Source of the DNA: an uncultured Bacteroidota bacterium
GTDB lineage: Bacteria; Bacteroidota; Bacteroidia; Flavobacteriales; Flavobacteriaceae
Direction of reading: 5' to 3'
DNA length: 64,000 nt
Assembly (NCBI GenBank): GCA_902515565.1
Contig: CABXVR010000006.1
Location: 1 to 64,000, forward strand
A program made the translations under genes and the position numbers. Shown piece by piece: positions 1 to 10,351 of the stretch. Below the pieces are notes generated by a model that worked only from the letters and a program-made list of their open reading frames with translations, had not been told where the DNA came from and did not search any database. Each line of letters starts with the position of its first letter. The stretch's first letter is position 1.

Positions 1-24
1 ACTGGTAAACCATTAAGAAATTAA
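1..24 (+). CDS. C-terminal tail of an upstream gene (partial)
   Basis: The window opens in a short open frame of seven codons (TGKPLRN) ending in TAA, six bases before the thiolase start. That tight spacing is typical of the fatty-acid degradation operons of flavobacteria, where a 3-hydroxyacyl-CoA dehydrogenase (FadB type) commonly precedes the thiolase. Too little is visible to identify it; the FadB suggestion rests on gene order alone. Confidence 0.3.
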   Translation, partial: TGKPLRN

Positions 25-30
25 AATATT

Positions 31-1221
31 ATGAAAACAGCATATATAGTAAAAGCATATAGAACAGCAGTTGGAAAAGCACCTAGAGGTGTATTTCGTT
101 TTAAACGTGCAGACGAATTAGGTGCCGAAACAATTCAACACATTATGAAAGAATTACCAGATTTAGATGTAAAGCGAATTGATGATGTAATTGTTGGAAA
201 CGCAATGCCTGAGGGTGCTCAAGGTTTAAATATGGGGCGCTTTATTTCATTAATTGGTTTAAATTCTGTTGATGTTCCAGGTGTAACTGTAAATCGTTTT
301 TGTTCTTCGGGAATTGAAACCATTGGTATGGCAACAGCAAAAATTCAAGCTGGAATGGCTAATTGTATTATTGCAGGTGGAGCAGAAAGTATGAGCTCTG
401 TACCTATGACCGGATTTAAACCTGAACTAAACTATAATACAATTAATTCAGGTCATGCTGATTATTATTGGGGAATGGGAAATACAGCAGAAGCTGTTGC
501 TAATCAATTCAATATCTCAAGAGAAGATCAAGATAAATTTGCATATGAATCTCATTTAAAAGCTTTAAAGGCGCTTTCAGAAAATCGTTTTCAAGATCAA
601 ATTGCTCCAATTAAAGTTGAAGAAACTTATTTGGATTCAAATGGAAAAAAAGTTAATAGAAACTATGAGGTTACAAAAGATGAAGGGCCAAGAAAAGGAA
701 CTAGCATATCTGCACTTAGTAAATTAAGAGCAGTGTTTGCAAACAACGGCAGTGTAACTGCAGGAAATTCTTCTCAAATGAGTGATGGAGCTGCTTTTGT
801 AATGGTAATGAGTGAAGATATGGTTAAAGAATTAAATATTGAGCCCATTGCAAGAATGGTTAATTATGCGGCTGCAGGCGTAGAACCAAAAATTATGGGT
901 ATTGGACCAGTAGCAGCAGTGCCAAAAGTGTTAAAACAATCAGGATTAAAACAAAATGACATCGAGTTGATTGAATTAAATGAAGCTTTTGCATCACAAT
1001 CTTTAGCAGTAATGCGCGAGTTAAATTTAAACCAAGATATAGTAAATGTTAACGGAGGTGCTATAGCATTAGGTCACCCATTGGGATGTACTGGTGCTAA
1101 GTTGTCTGTTCAACTTTTTGATGAAATGAGAAAAAGAAGTATGAAAGGTAAATATGGAATGGTGACTATGTGTGTTGGAACTGGTCAAGGTGCAGCAGGA
1201 ATATTTGAATTTTTAAAATAA
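31..1221 (+). CDS. fadA: acetyl-CoA C-acyltransferase (thiolase, FadA type)
   Basis: Thiolase for the last step of beta-oxidation: CoA-dependent cleavage of 3-oxoacyl-CoA to acetyl-CoA and a shortened acyl-CoA. The 396 residues match the usual family length. The nucleophile is Cys91 in NRFCSSG, His349 lies in GHPLG, and the proton-shuttling Cys381 lies in CVGTGQG near the C-terminus, so all catalytic residues are present. The acyl-CoA dehydrogenase gene follows after five bases, so the two are probably co-transcribed. Degradative rather than biosynthetic use is inferred from that neighbour. Confidence 0.93.
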   Translation: MKTAYIVKAYRTAVGKAPRGVFRFKRADELGAETIQHIMKELPDLDVKRIDDVIVGNAMPEGAQGLNMGRFISLIGLNSVDVPGVTVNRFCSSGIETIGMATAKIQAGMANCIIAGGAESMSSVPMTGFKPELNYNTINSGHADYYWGMGNTAEAVANQFNISREDQDKFAYESHLKALKALSENRFQDQIAPIKVEETYLDSNGKKVNRNYEVTKDEGPRKGTSISALSKLRAVFANNGSVTAGNSSQMSDGAAFVMVMSEDMVKELNIEPIARMVNYAAAGVEPKIMGIGPVAAVPKVLKQSGLKQNDIELIELNEAFASQSLAVMRELNLNQDIVNVNGGAIALGHPLGCTGAKLSVQLFDEMRKRSMKGKYGMVTMCVGTGQGAAGIFEFLK

Positions 1222-1226
1222 TTATT

Positions 1227-3017
1227 ATGAAAAATAAAGAAAACTTAATTAGCGGATCGGAATTCATTACTCATCAAACAAATCATTCCAATGTCTTCAC
1301 ACCTGAGGATTTTACTGAAGAACACATTATGATGAGAGATTCAGTAAAAGAATTTAACGAACGTGAAATTATACCATTTAGATCACGATTTGAACAAAAG
1401 GATTATAAGTTAACTGAAGATCTTATGAAAAAAGCAGGTGAAATGGGATTTCTTAGTATTGCTGTTCCTGAACAATATGGTGGCTTAGGTATGGGTTTTG
1501 TTTCAACAATGTTAGTTTGTGAATATATTTCAAGTGGTAGTGGATCCTTTAGTACAGCTTTTGGTGCTCATACAGGCATAGGAACTATGCCAATAACATT
1601 ATACGGAACAGAAGAGCAAAAGAATAAATATGTGCCAAAATTAGCAAGTGGAGAATGGTTTGGAGCATATTGTTTAACTGAACCGGGCGCTGGAAGTGAC
1701 GCTAATTCTGGAAAAACAACTGCTACTCTTTCCGATAACGGAGATAGTTATAAAATTAATGGGCAAAAAATGTGGATATCTAATGCAGGATTCTGTAGCC
1801 TTTTTATTGTATTTGCAAGAATTGAAAATGATAAAAACATAACAGCTTTTATAGTTGAAAATAATTCTGAAAATGGAATTACACTAGGCGAAGAAGAGCA
1901 TAAGTTAGGAATTAGAGCATCTTCGACTAGACAGGTCTTTTTTAATGATACAATCGTTTCAAAAGAAAATATGTTAGCTAAGAGAGGTGAAGGATTTAAA
2001 ATTGCTATGAACTCCTTAAATGTTGGAAGAATTAAATTAGGTGCTGCTGGTATAGATTCACAAAGAAGGTTAACCACGACATCAATTGAATATGCTAATG
2101 AAAGAAAACAATTTAAAACTAGCATTTCCAATTTTGGAGCAATTAAATACAAAATTGCTGAAATGATAACTAATACTTATGTAGGAGAATCTGCATGCTA
2201 TCGTGCAGCAAAAGATATCGAAGACAATATTAACAGACTTGTAGCAGAGGGAATGACCCATCAAGAGGCAGAGTTGAAAGGAGTTGAAGATTTTGCTGTG
2301 GAATGTTCAATTTTAAAAGTCGCTGTTTCTGAAGATGTTCAAAATGCTGCTGATGAAGGATTACAAATTTTCGGTGGGATGGGTTTCTCAGAAGAAGCCC
2401 CAATGGAGTCTTATTGGAGGGATGCAAGAATCGCCAGAATTTATGAAGGAACTAATGAAATTAACAGAATGGTTTCAGTAGGACATTTACTTAAAAAAGC
2501 ATTTAAAAAAGAAATCAACCTTAAAAAGGCCATTACTGATTCAACAATTAATTCAAAGTTTTCGTTTTTAAAAAAGAAAAAACAAAATGGAATATTCAAA
2601 TTAGAAAAAGAAGCAGTAAGTAATTATAAAGATCTTTTTCTAACGCTTCTTGGTCACTGTTTGCAAGACAAAATTGATCTTGAAAAAAATCAACAACTTT
2701 TACTCGGGTTATCTAATATTTTAATTGAAATTTACATGTCAGAATCAGCAGTATTGAGGACAGAAAAAAATACAAATAACAAAGAAAATAATTATAAGAT
2801 TAAAGCTGACTTAACAAGTATTTATTTATCAAACGCAAATGGTATAATAAATAAAAATGCAAAAGAGGTGATAAATTTAATTTCTACAGGACCAAAAAGA
2901 AAAAAACTCCATAATTATTTATATAGAAAAACAAAATCTTACTCTGATATTAACATAATTAAACTTCGTAATAAGGTTTCAGAAAAATTTACAAATGAAG
3001 GGAAATATTTTATATAA
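1227..3017 (+). CDS. acyl-CoA dehydrogenase (long Bacteroidetes form)
   Basis: FAD-dependent enzyme that oxidises acyl-CoA to trans-2-enoyl-CoA, the first step of beta-oxidation. The 596 residues are longer than the ~380 of a minimal enzyme. The acyl-CoA dehydrogenase core (about 30-420) includes TEPGAGSD at 151-158 and the C-terminal YEGTNE with the likely catalytic base Glu407. An extra C-terminal helical region of ~170 residues follows, as in the VLCAD-like enzymes common in this phylum. It sits directly behind the thiolase, and its last 23 bases overlap the next gene. Chain-length preference cannot be read from the sequence. Confidence 0.92.
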   Translation: MKNKENLISGSEFITHQTNHSNVFTPEDFTEEHIMMRDSVKEFNEREIIPFRSRFEQKDYKLTEDLMKKAGEMGFLSIAVPEQYGGLGMGFVSTMLVCEYISSGSGSFSTAFGAHTGIGTMPITLYGTEEQKNKYVPKLASGEWFGAYCLTEPGAGSDANSGKTTATLSDNGDSYKINGQKMWISNAGFCSLFIVFARIENDKNITAFIVENNSENGITLGEEEHKLGIRASSTRQVFFNDTIVSKENMLAKRGEGFKIAMNSLNVGRIKLGAAGIDSQRRLTTTSIEYANERKQFKTSISNFGAIKYKIAEMITNTYVGESACYRAAKDIEDNINRLVAEGMTHQEAELKGVEDFAVECSILKVAVSEDVQNAADEGLQIFGGMGFSEEAPMESYWRDARIARIYEGTNEINRMVSVGHLLKKAFKKEINLKKAITDSTINSKFSFLKKKKQNGIFKLEKEAVSNYKDLFLTLLGHCLQDKIDLEKNQQLLLGLSNILIEIYMSESAVLRTEKNTNNKENNYKIKADLTSIYLSNANGIINKNAKEVINLISTGPKRKKLHNYLYRKTKSYSDINIIKLRNKVSEKFTNEGKYFI

Positions 3018-3885
3018 GATAGTACTAAATTTATTCCTATTATTTAATTGCACAAAGTTTATTGCACAGACAAATACTGAAATATTTCTTTTAGATATTA
3101 AATTTAAACATGCTAAAATTGAAATTTATAATGTAGAAAAAATATCAACTAATAAAGGATACAATAATCAGCCAATATTTACATCAAATAATAAAGTCTT
3201 ATTTACTTCTGAAAGAAATTTTCAAAATGATATAGTTCAATATAATAGTTTAGATAATAGTTTAAAATATTTAACTAATACACAAACAAGCGAGTACTCC
3301 CCTATTATATATAAAAAAAATAAAGTTTCAGCGGTCAGTTTGGATAAAAAAGGAGAGCAATATTTGCGTATATATAATGTAAATGATAATACATACAATA
3401 TTCCATTTACAGATAAAATAGTTGGATATTATAATTATTCTAAGAAAGTAAAAAATCTAATTATATCCTCTGTTTTAGAAAATAACGAGCTAGTGTTATA
3501 TACTTCAAATTTAAAAACAAAAGAACATACTTATGTTGATAATAATACTGGTAGGTCTATTCATAACATTCCTAAAAATAAATTTGGACAGGAAAAAATT
3601 AGTTACATTTCAAAAAAAGACTCTATATGGAATATTAACTACGTAGATTTAAGTAATTATAAAACTAAAACCATAACAACAACATTGAATAATAACGAAG
3701 ATATTTGCTGGTTTAAAGATGGTTCTATTTTAACTTCTCATAAAAATAATCTTTACATCTTCAATAGTAAATTTTCTAATGATTGGATACTTCTATGTTC
3801 ACTTGAAGAATACGGAATAACTAATATATCACGTATAGCAATAAATCCTGATAATGATAAATTAGCATTAGTTAATTCTAAATAA
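2995..3885 (+). CDS. exported beta-propeller-like protein, unknown function
   Basis: I do not recognise a named family. The first ~25 residues form a signal peptide (basic start, hydrophobic stretch, then FIAQ). The rest of the 296 residues carries repeats of the PD40/TolB-like type, such as NQPIFTSNNKVLFTSE, EYSPIIYKKNKVSAVS and SRIAINPDNDKLALVNSK, pointing to a periplasmic or surface beta-propeller. The ATG chosen overlaps the end of the acyl-CoA dehydrogenase gene by 23 bases in another frame and gives a clean signal peptide. It comes before other exported proteins. No catalytic residues are visible. Confidence 0.72.
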   Translation: MKGNILYKIVLNLFLLFNCTKFIAQTNTEIFLLDIKFKHAKIEIYNVEKISTNKGYNNQPIFTSNNKVLFTSERNFQNDIVQYNSLDNSLKYLTNTQTSEYSPIIYKKNKVSAVSLDKKGEQYLRIYNVNDNTYNIPFTDKIVGYYNYSKKVKNLIISSVLENNELVLYTSNLKTKEHTYVDNNTGRSIHNIPKNKFGQEKISYISKKDSIWNINYVDLSNYKTKTITTTLNNNEDICWFKDGSILTSHKNNLYIFNSKFSNDWILLCSLEEYGITNISRIAINPDNDKLALVNSK

Positions 3886-3924
3886 TATATTTATAAAAAA
3901 TATTTTTTAATCTAATTTATTATA

Positions 3925-6900
3925 ATGAAAAGAAGGATCTATACACTATTTACATTTGTTTTAATATTTACACTATCAGCTTTATCACAAGATTTCACAA
4001 TGGATCTTTTAAAAGACTTAAGTCCAAGAAATATTGGTCCAGCAGGAATGTCCGGAAGGGTTACATCAATAGATGTAGTGCTAAACAATACCGACATCAT
4101 CTATGCTGGCACAGCGTCTGGAGGTTTATGGAAATCTGAATCAGGAGGAATCAAGTGGTCACCAATTTTTGATAACGAATTAACAGCTTCAGTTGGTGCA
4201 GTAAAGATTCAACAATCTAATCCTAGTGTTATTTGGGTCGGAACTGGAGAAGGAAATCCTAGAAATAGTTTAAATGGAGGCTTTGGTATATATAAATCTA
4301 TTGATGGAGGAAAAACTTGGATAGAAAAAGGATTAAAAGAAACTAGACATATTCATAGAATTGTGATTGACCCTACTAATCCAGACATAATTTATGTTGG
4401 TGCTATTGGTTCTCCATGGGGAGAACATAAAGAAAGAGGTGTCTACAAATCTGTTGATGGAGGTAATAATTGGAAAAAAATATTATTTACAAATAATAAA
4501 ACTGGCGCAGCGGACCTTGTAATGGATCCTGAAAATCCAAATAAACTTATTGCAGCGATGTGGGAACATAAAAGAGAACCATGGTATTTTAACTCAGGTG
4601 GAAAAGGTTCAGGATTACACATTACTCATGATGGAGGAGAAACCTGGAAAAAACTTTCAAGCATAGAAGGGTTACCAGAAGGAGATTTAGGTAGGATAGG
4701 AATAGCTATAGCTCCAAGTAGTCCTAACATTGTTTACGCAATTATAGAATCTAAAAAAAATGCACTTTATAAAAGTGAAGACGGTGGAGATAGTTGGAAT
4801 AAAATAAATGATAAAAATGATATTGGTGGAAGGCCATTTTATTACTCTGAAATTTATGTGGATCCTCTAAACGAAAATAGAGTATACTCAATTTTTACTT
4901 ATGTTAATGTTAGTGAGGATGGTGGTAAAAACTTCAAACAATTAATGCCTGCGTATGGGGTTTCTAATGGAGTACACCCAGATCATCACGCTTGGTGGAT
5001 ACATCCTGAAAATGGGAAATTCATGATAGATGGTAACGATGGTGGCTTAAATATCACAAAAGATGGTGGTAAATCATGGAGATTTATTGAAAATCTTCCA
5101 GTAGCTCAGTTTTATCACATAAATGTAGATAATGAATATCCATATAACGTGTATGGGGGCATGCAAGACAATGGATCTTGGAGAGGGCCAGCTTATGTTT
5201 TGAGAGATCAAGGAATTAGAAATTCTTATTGGCAAGAGATATCTTTCGGAGATGGATTTGATGTAGTCCCTGACAAAGATGATTCAAGATATGGTTGGAC
5301 TATGAGTCAACAAGGATATGTTAGCAGGTATGATTGGAAAACAGGAAATAATTATAACATTCAACCTACCCATCCTGATGGAACAACAAACTTAAGATTT
5401 AATTGGAATTCAGCTATAAATATAGATCCATTCAATAATAGTACTATTTATTTTGGTAGTCAGTTTGTTCACAAATCAAAGGATAAAGGTTTGACATGGG
5501 AAATAATTTCTAATGACCTTACAACAAATGATCCTAGTAAATTAAAACAATCTGAAAGTGGTGGCTTGACTATGGATGCAACTGGTGCAGAAAACCATTG
5601 TACTATTTTAGTTATTGAACCCTCTGAGGTAGAAAAAAATATGCTATGGGTCGGCACTGATGATGGAAGAGTTCATTATACTCGTGATAGTGGTACTAGC
5701 TGGACAGAAGTAAGTAAAAATATTAAAGGTTTACCAAAAGGGAGTTGGATACCACAAATTAAGGCTTCAAAAATTAATAAAGGTGAAGCTATATTGGTGG
5801 CAAATGATTACAGAAGATTTAATTATGAACCCTATGTTTACAGAACACTGGATTATGGGAAAAAGTGGTCTAGAATTGTAGATGCTGATGACGTTGAAAG
5901 TTATGCATTATCAATTATACAAGACAAAACATCTCCTAATTTATTATTCCTAGGTACAGATGATGGACTTTATGTTTCAATTGACAATGCAGATAATTGG
6001 TTAAAATGGACAAAAGACTTTCCTACTGTTCCAGTAAAAGATTTAGTAATTCAGGAAAGAGAAAATGACTTAGTTATTGGGACTTTTGGTAGATCTGCGT
6101 GGGTAATAGACAACATAAATCCTTTGAGAGAATTAGCTGACAATTATTCGCTTTTAGAAAATAAAATCGAATTATTTCAACCATCAACGTCAGTACTGGC
6201 ATCTTATCAACAACCTACTGGAAGTAGGTTTGGTGGAGATGCTTTATATAATGGTGAAAATAGAAGATCTGGTTCATTAATCTCATATTATTTTAATAAA
6301 GAAAAAAGTAATGATACATTAAATAAAGAATTGAAAGACAGTTTGTTTTTGAATATTTATGACGGTGAAAGGCTAATTAGAACATTAAAGAAAAAATCAC
6401 CAAAAGAAAGTGGGTTTTATAAGTGGACATGGAGAATGGATGAAAAAGGTAAAGAAAGACCATCTAGAAAAATAAGGAAAAATAAATTTGAATCTAGTGG
6501 AGTTTCTGTAAAAGCAGGAAATTATAAGATTGAACTAACTTATAATGATGAAAAATCTTATTCAAATATCAATGTAATAAATGACCCAAGAGTTGATGAT
6601 AATCAAAATATTGACCAACAATATAATTCATTAAAAGAAATTGATGACCTTTTACAAAAATCAGCAGATGTTGTAAGACAATTGGTAGAAAGTAAAAATA
6701 TTGCCAATGGTTTAAAATCTAGATTAAGTAAACTTGATATAGATAAATTTAAAGATGAAATAAATTTATCATCTGAAATGGTTAAACAAACAGATAGCTT
6801 AGTGGCATTATTTTTAGGTAAAATTGACAAAAGACAAGGGATAACTAGAAATAAAGAGAGTAATGTTCAGGAAAAGGTTTATAAAGCTTATTATTATATT

Positions 6901-7077
6901 AGTTCAAGACCTAACGGAAATACAATAACTGAGACTAATTTAATGAAACATGCTAATAACTCACTTAGCAAAGCTGTTAAACTTGTTAATATGTTTTTTA
7001 CAGAGAAATGGAAAAGTTATAGAGAGCAAATGGATAAACTAGAGTATTCAGAATTTAAGGATGTAAAACAATTTTAA
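3925..7077 (+). CDS. exported sortilin/VPS10-like Asp-box (BNR) repeat protein
   Basis: A large secreted protein of 1050 residues. It begins with a signal peptide (hydrophobic residues ~6-20, ending ALSQ). About ten Asp-box repeats of the form S-x-D-G-G-x-x-W follow, for example KSIDGGKTW, KSVDGGNNW, HDGGETW, SEDGGDSW, TKDGGKSW and TRDSGTSW, spread over roughly residues 60-680 and making one or more sialidase/sortilin-type beta-propellers. The ~300 C-terminal residues are rich in Lys and Glu and partly helical. Homologues are usually called glycosyl hydrolase or VPS10-domain protein, but Asp-boxes are structural and no glycosidase active site is evident. The next gene starts five bases downstream. 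Confidence 0.85.
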   Translation: MKRRIYTLFTFVLIFTLSALSQDFTMDLLKDLSPRNIGPAGMSGRVTSIDVVLNNTDIIYAGTASGGLWKSESGGIKWSPIFDNELTASVGAVKIQQSNPSVIWVGTGEGNPRNSLNGGFGIYKSIDGGKTWIEKGLKETRHIHRIVIDPTNPDIIYVGAIGSPWGEHKERGVYKSVDGGNNWKKILFTNNKTGAADLVMDPENPNKLIAAMWEHKREPWYFNSGGKGSGLHITHDGGETWKKLSSIEGLPEGDLGRIGIAIAPSSPNIVYAIIESKKNALYKSEDGGDSWNKINDKNDIGGRPFYYSEIYVDPLNENRVYSIFTYVNVSEDGGKNFKQLMPAYGVSNGVHPDHHAWWIHPENGKFMIDGNDGGLNITKDGGKSWRFIENLPVAQFYHINVDNEYPYNVYGGMQDNGSWRGPAYVLRDQGIRNSYWQEISFGDGFDVVPDKDDSRYGWTMSQQGYVSRYDWKTGNNYNIQPTHPDGTTNLRFNWNSAINIDPFNNSTIYFGSQFVHKSKDKGLTWEIISNDLTTNDPSKLKQSESGGLTMDATGAENHCTILVIEPSEVEKNMLWVGTDDGRVHYTRDSGTSWTEVSKNIKGLPKGSWIPQIKASKINKGEAILVANDYRRFNYEPYVYRTLDYGKKWSRIVDADDVESYALSIIQDKTSPNLLFLGTDDGLYVSIDNADNWLKWTKDFPTVPVKDLVIQERENDLVIGTFGRSAWVIDNINPLRELADNYSLLENKIELFQPSTSVLASYQQPTGSRFGGDALYNGENRRSGSLISYYFNKEKSNDTLNKELKDSLFLNIYDGERLIRTLKKKSPKESGFYKWTWRMDEKGKERPSRKIRKNKFESSGVSVKAGNYKIELTYNDEKSYSNINVINDPRVDDNQNIDQQYNSLKEIDDLLQKSADVVRQLVESKNIANGLKSRLSKLDIDKFKDEINLSSEMVKQTDSLVALFLGKIDKRQGITRNKESNVQEKVYKAYYYISSRPNGNTITETNLMKHANNSLSKAVKLVNMFFTEKWKSYREQMDKLEYSEFKDVKQF

Positions 7078-7082
7078 TAATT

Positions 7083-7856
7083 ATGAAAAATAAAAAATAC
7101 TTAGACAAATTTATAATTCCTTTTATAATTGGAGTTATTGCTATTATTTATAGTTGTTTATCTACTGAGAAAAAAGATAATTCTACAAATTCATCTAATG
7201 ATGTAATAAATATTACATTATCAAAGGTTCAAGGTTCCCCAGAATATGAAAATGCATCACTAAATATTAAGTCTATAGAAATGGGCGATGAAAAATCAAA
7301 ATTCTCTTTTAATATAGAGAATTATGATCTTGGTATACAAACTTCAAAGAACTTTGATTATCAGCTTGCAAATTCTGCAAAAGGTCAACATATACATTTT
7401 ATTGTTAATAATGGGCCTTACTCTGCTCATTACATGGACAGTTTTTCAAAAGATTTTGAAAAAGAGAGCAATGTAATACTTGCATTTTTGTCAAGGTCAT
7501 ATCACGAGTCTGTAAAAAATAAAAATGCTTTCATATTAACCCAAGTTGGAGAGAATCAAGTTGATCTAGAAAGTGAATTTTTATTTTACAGTAGACCAAA
7601 AGGAACTTATAAAGGGACTGATACAGAAAGATTATTACTTGATTTCTATTTAGTTAATACAGAAATTTCCAGTTACGGAAATAAAGTAAGAGCTACAATT
7701 CAAGACAAAGAGTTTATAATAGATGAATGGGCCCCTTATTATATAAAAGGACTTCCCAAAGGAGAGATTAATATTAAGCTTGAATTAATTGATTCAAGTG
7801 GCAATTTAATCGAAACTCCTTTTAATCCATCAACAAGAAAAGTAATTTTAGAATAA
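7083..7856 (+). CDS. lipoprotein of unknown function
   Basis: The N-terminus is a lipoprotein signal: a hydrophobic stretch ending in a lipobox, IIYSC, with the acylated Cys near residue 24, followed by a polar linker rich in Ser and Asn. The mature part has a GQHIHFIVNNGPY segment that resembles a cupredoxin-like or Ig-like beta-sandwich, and the whole is similar in feel to proteins annotated as phosphopeptide-binding in flavobacteria, a label I would not trust functionally. It follows the Asp-box protein by five bases and is probably in the same transcript. It is probably anchored in the outer membrane or its inner leaflet. Confidence 0.7.
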   Translation: MKNKKYLDKFIIPFIIGVIAIIYSCLSTEKKDNSTNSSNDVINITLSKVQGSPEYENASLNIKSIEMGDEKSKFSFNIENYDLGIQTSKNFDYQLANSAKGQHIHFIVNNGPYSAHYMDSFSKDFEKESNVILAFLSRSYHESVKNKNAFILTQVGENQVDLESEFLFYSRPKGTYKGTDTERLLLDFYLVNTEISSYGNKVRATIQDKEFIIDEWAPYYIKGLPKGEINIKLELIDSSGNLIETPFNPSTRKVILE

Positions 7857-7918
7857 AATTATTTTAATTGCTACATTTAAATTAATATATAATTAATTTT
7901 TTCATAAATATAAACAAC

Positions 7919-10351
7919 ATGCAAAAAACACTCCTTACAATTTTAATACTGTTAGGAATAAATTCTTTTTCACAAGAAAATATTTCATACCAAAAACCTT
8001 CTTCTGAAATATTAGACTTAGTTGAATTTGATAGACCTCCCTCAGTTATTTACGATAATAATAAAGAATATTTGATTTTTTTATACAGAAGTAACTATAA
8101 ATCAATCGAAGAACTTTCTACAAAAGAGTTAAGACTTGCAGGACTTAGAATCAATCCTAAAACTAATATTGGTAGTAGAATTACATATTATAATAATATT
8201 AAGTTAAAAGATTTTAATGACTCCAAAGCTGATCCTAAAGAAATCGTTGGGATGCCAAAAAACCCCAAAATATCTAATCTTAGTTGGTCTCCAAATGAAA
8301 AGATGATTGCCTTTACTAATACAACTGATCTTGGGGTTGAATTGTGGATATTGAATTTAAAATCTAACTCAGCAAACAAAGTATTTGATCTTAAATTAAA
8401 TTCGAATATTGGAAATGTAATTAATTGGTTTGCAGATAGTAACAGTTTACTTGTAAAAGTAATTCCAAAGGATAAAATGGATTTACTTGAATCAACAAAT
8501 GTTGTTCCGTCAGGACCAACAATTTCTTCAAATTTTGGAGAAAAAGCACAAAATAGAACATATCAAGATTTGTTAAAAAACAAAACAGACGAATTTAATT
8601 TTGAACAACTTGCAACTTCAGAAATATATAAAGTAACATTGGATGGTGCCTATAAAAAATGGTTGAATAAAGGGATGTATACAAATATTTCTGTTTCACC
8701 AGATGGCAATTACGTTATGATTAGTGAAATTCAAAAACCGTTTTCATACATAGTTACCTACAGAAGATTTCCTAACTCTGTTAAAATATATTCAAAAGAC
8801 TCTGAGCTAATACAAAAACTAATTGATGTTCCATTAATTGAAGAGCTTCCAAAAGGATTTATGTCTGTCAGAACAGGAAAAAGAAATTTCAGTTGGAGAT
8901 CAGACAAAGCTTCAACTTTAACATATGTTAAAGCTCTTGACTCAGGTGACCCCTTAGTTGATGTAGAATATAGAGATGAAGTATTTGAACTCAACAAACC
9001 ATTTAATGGGGATGGTAGTAGCATTTTAAAGACTATTAATAGATTTAGAGGAATTGATTGGGGAAATGATAATTTTGCAATTGCTTATGACTATTGGTGG
9101 AATACAAGAAATGAAAAAATTTATGCATTTAATCCATCTAAACAAGTTTCAAATACATCAATCATAACAAACAGAAATTATCAAGATAATTACAGTGATC
9201 CTGGGTATTTTATAAAAGAAAAAAATTCTTTTAATAGAAATGTAATTAAATTACAATCAGGAAATGCATTTCTAATTGGTGACGGATATACCAAAAGTGG
9301 ACAATTTCCATTTATTGATAAAATCAATATAATGGACTTTAAAAAAAATAGAATATTTGAATCTGACTATACTGATAAATTTGAATCAATAATTGATTTT
9401 AATCCTAGAAATAATGAATTATTTGTAAGAATTGAATCTGCTATTGATTTTCCAAATTATTTCATAAAAAAAATTAATAATAACAAAATTACTCAGTATA
9501 CATATTTTAAAAATCCTTTTGATCCAATTAAAGATGCTCATAAAGAAGTTATTAAATATAAAAGAAATGATGGGCTTGAACTTTCTGGAGTGTTGTATCT
9601 TCCTGTTGACTATGATAAGAAATCGAAAGAAAAGTTACCTATGATTTTATGGGCTTATCCAAGAGAGTTTAAAGATAAATCTAGTGCAGGGCAAAGTACA
9701 AAGAATGAAAATAAATTCACATATCCATATTATGGTTCAATGGTTTATTGGATTACAAAAGGTTATGTTGTTTTAGACGACGCTTCCTTTCCAATTTTAG
9801 GAGAAGATAATATTGAGCCAAATGACAGTTTCAGAACACAGTTAGTAGATAATGCAAAGGCTGCAATTGATGCTGTAAATAAACTGGGCTATATAGACAC
9901 TAACCGTGTTGCGGTTGGAGGACACAGTTACGGAGCTTTTATGGTTGCTAATCTGTTATCTCATAGTAATTTATTTTCTGCTGGCATAGCCAGAAGCGGA
10001 GCTTACAATAGAACCTTAACTCCTTTTGGTTTTCAAAGTGAAGAAAGAAGCTATTGGGAATCACCAGATATATATTATTCAATGTCACCATTTATGCACT
10101 CCGACAAAATGAAAACACCACTATTATTAATTCATGGTGAGGATGATAATAATTCAGGAACATATCCAATGCAAAGTGAAAGGTATTTTAATGCCTTAAA
10201 GGGACTAGGCGCTACAGTAAGACTTGTTATGCTGCCAAAGGAAAGTCATGGATATAGATCTAAGGAAAGTATTTTTCATGTATTATGGGAACAGGATCAA
10301 TGGCTTGAGAAGTATGTAAAAAATAAAAAAATAGATAATGGGACTAACTAA
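7919..10351 (+). CDS. S9-family serine peptidase (glutamyl endopeptidase-like)
   Basis: Exported serine peptidase of the prolyl oligopeptidase family, 810 residues. A signal peptide (residues ~1-20, ending NSFSQ) is followed by an N-terminal beta-propeller region and a C-terminal alpha/beta hydrolase domain (~530-800). The triad is Ser670 in GGHSYGAF, Asp743 in HGEDD and His777 in KESHGY, so it should be active. The layout and the HSYGAF signature resemble the glutamyl-peptidase branch (plant chloroplast cGEP relatives) more than true prolyl oligopeptidases. Peptide degradation for nutrition is the likely role. Its last 14 bases overlap the next gene. Confidence 0.88.
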   Translation: MQKTLLTILILLGINSFSQENISYQKPSSEILDLVEFDRPPSVIYDNNKEYLIFLYRSNYKSIEELSTKELRLAGLRINPKTNIGSRITYYNNIKLKDFNDSKADPKEIVGMPKNPKISNLSWSPNEKMIAFTNTTDLGVELWILNLKSNSANKVFDLKLNSNIGNVINWFADSNSLLVKVIPKDKMDLLESTNVVPSGPTISSNFGEKAQNRTYQDLLKNKTDEFNFEQLATSEIYKVTLDGAYKKWLNKGMYTNISVSPDGNYVMISEIQKPFSYIVTYRRFPNSVKIYSKDSELIQKLIDVPLIEELPKGFMSVRTGKRNFSWRSDKASTLTYVKALDSGDPLVDVEYRDEVFELNKPFNGDGSSILKTINRFRGIDWGNDNFAIAYDYWWNTRNEKIYAFNPSKQVSNTSIITNRNYQDNYSDPGYFIKEKNSFNRNVIKLQSGNAFLIGDGYTKSGQFPFIDKINIMDFKKNRIFESDYTDKFESIIDFNPRNNELFVRIESAIDFPNYFIKKINNNKITQYTYFKNPFDPIKDAHKEVIKYKRNDGLELSGVLYLPVDYDKKSKEKLPMILWAYPREFKDKSSAGQSTKNENKFTYPYYGSMVYWITKGYVVLDDASFPILGEDNIEPNDSFRTQLVDNAKAAIDAVNKLGYIDTNRVAVGGHSYGAFMVANLLSHSNLFSAGIARSGAYNRTLTPFGFQSEERSYWESPDIYYSMSPFMHSDKMKTPLLLIHGEDDNNSGTYPMQSERYFNALKGLGATVRLVMLPKESHGYRSKESIFHVLWEQDQWLEKYVKNKKIDNGTN

